A DNA stretch of 64,000 nucleotides from Ridgeia piscesae (taxonomy: Eukaryota; Annelida; Polychaeta; Sabellida; Siboglinidae), in the NCBI GenBank assembly GCA_025642075.2, contig JAODUO010000469.1, positions 371,501 to 435,500 on the forward strand, given 5' to 3'. A model generated the notes under the pieces. It did not search any database, was not told where the DNA came from, and saw only the letters and a list, made by a program, of their open reading frames with translations. Below are positions 63,944-64,000 of this stretch, in pieces. Position numbers and translations under genes: made by a program. Numbering within the stretch: the first letter of the stretch is position 1; each line of letters begins with the position of its first letter.

Positions 63944-64000
<57 letters not shown>
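63944..64000. repeat. (TA)n microsatellite running off the window end
   Basis: At least 28 TA units; the array is cut by the end of the window, so its true length is unknown. Confidence 0.95.

Overview
The window looks like non-coding DNA (intergenic and/or long introns) from an invertebrate metazoan, possibly a lophotrochozoan such as a mollusc. Nothing in it is prokaryotic: there are no compact genes, operons or ribosome binding sites. It is AT-rich with abundant TG/CA, and it carries many (TA)n, (CA)n and (ACGC)n microsatellites, several minisatellites, one tRNA-derived SINE and at least two miniature inverted-repeat DNA transposons. Open frames free of simple repeats reach about 131 codons, which is roughly what chance gives in this much sequence, so no complete conserved gene can be recognised. 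The taxonomic guess rests on repeat style only and is weak.

Layout. 1-7.2 kb is AT-rich and non-coding, with a 32-bp minisatellite at 2.3-2.6 kb. 7.2-8.4 kb is richer in G+C and CpG. It holds the best protein-coding candidate: a minus-strand ATG encoding a secretory signal peptide, followed by a consensus splice donor. The sequence upstream of that ATG looks promoter-like (two CCAAT boxes, a YY1-type site). 8.6-20 kb carries a 46-bp repeat and scattered enhancer-like stretches. 20.3-24.7 kb is a repeat cluster: CA/GCAC microsatellites, an exactly ten-unit 29-bp array beside a 72-bp palindrome, and a 320-bp TG/TA tract. 28.2-28.5 kb is a MITE with perfect 14-bp terminal repeats and a 6-bp direct repeat on each side. 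30.26-30.45 kb is a second, pogo/Tigger-like MITE. 38.0-38.6 and 46.6-46.8 kb hold 18-bp arrays. 42.19-42.42 kb is a SINE. 47.3-47.8 kb is a purine tract. 54.1-54.5 kb is a 27-bp array. 57.6-58.15 kb is a CpG-rich island-like block with a possible minus-strand exon. The last 1.2 kb holds three long TA arrays, two of them in or beside a duplicated flanking segment.

The genes cannot be assembled into a pathway. The simplest reading is a gene-poor stretch holding the 5' end of a secreted or membrane-protein gene that reads leftward out of the window, possibly a second CpG-island gene start near 58 kb, and intervening DNA with dispersed candidate regulatory sites, including several CTCF-type motifs.
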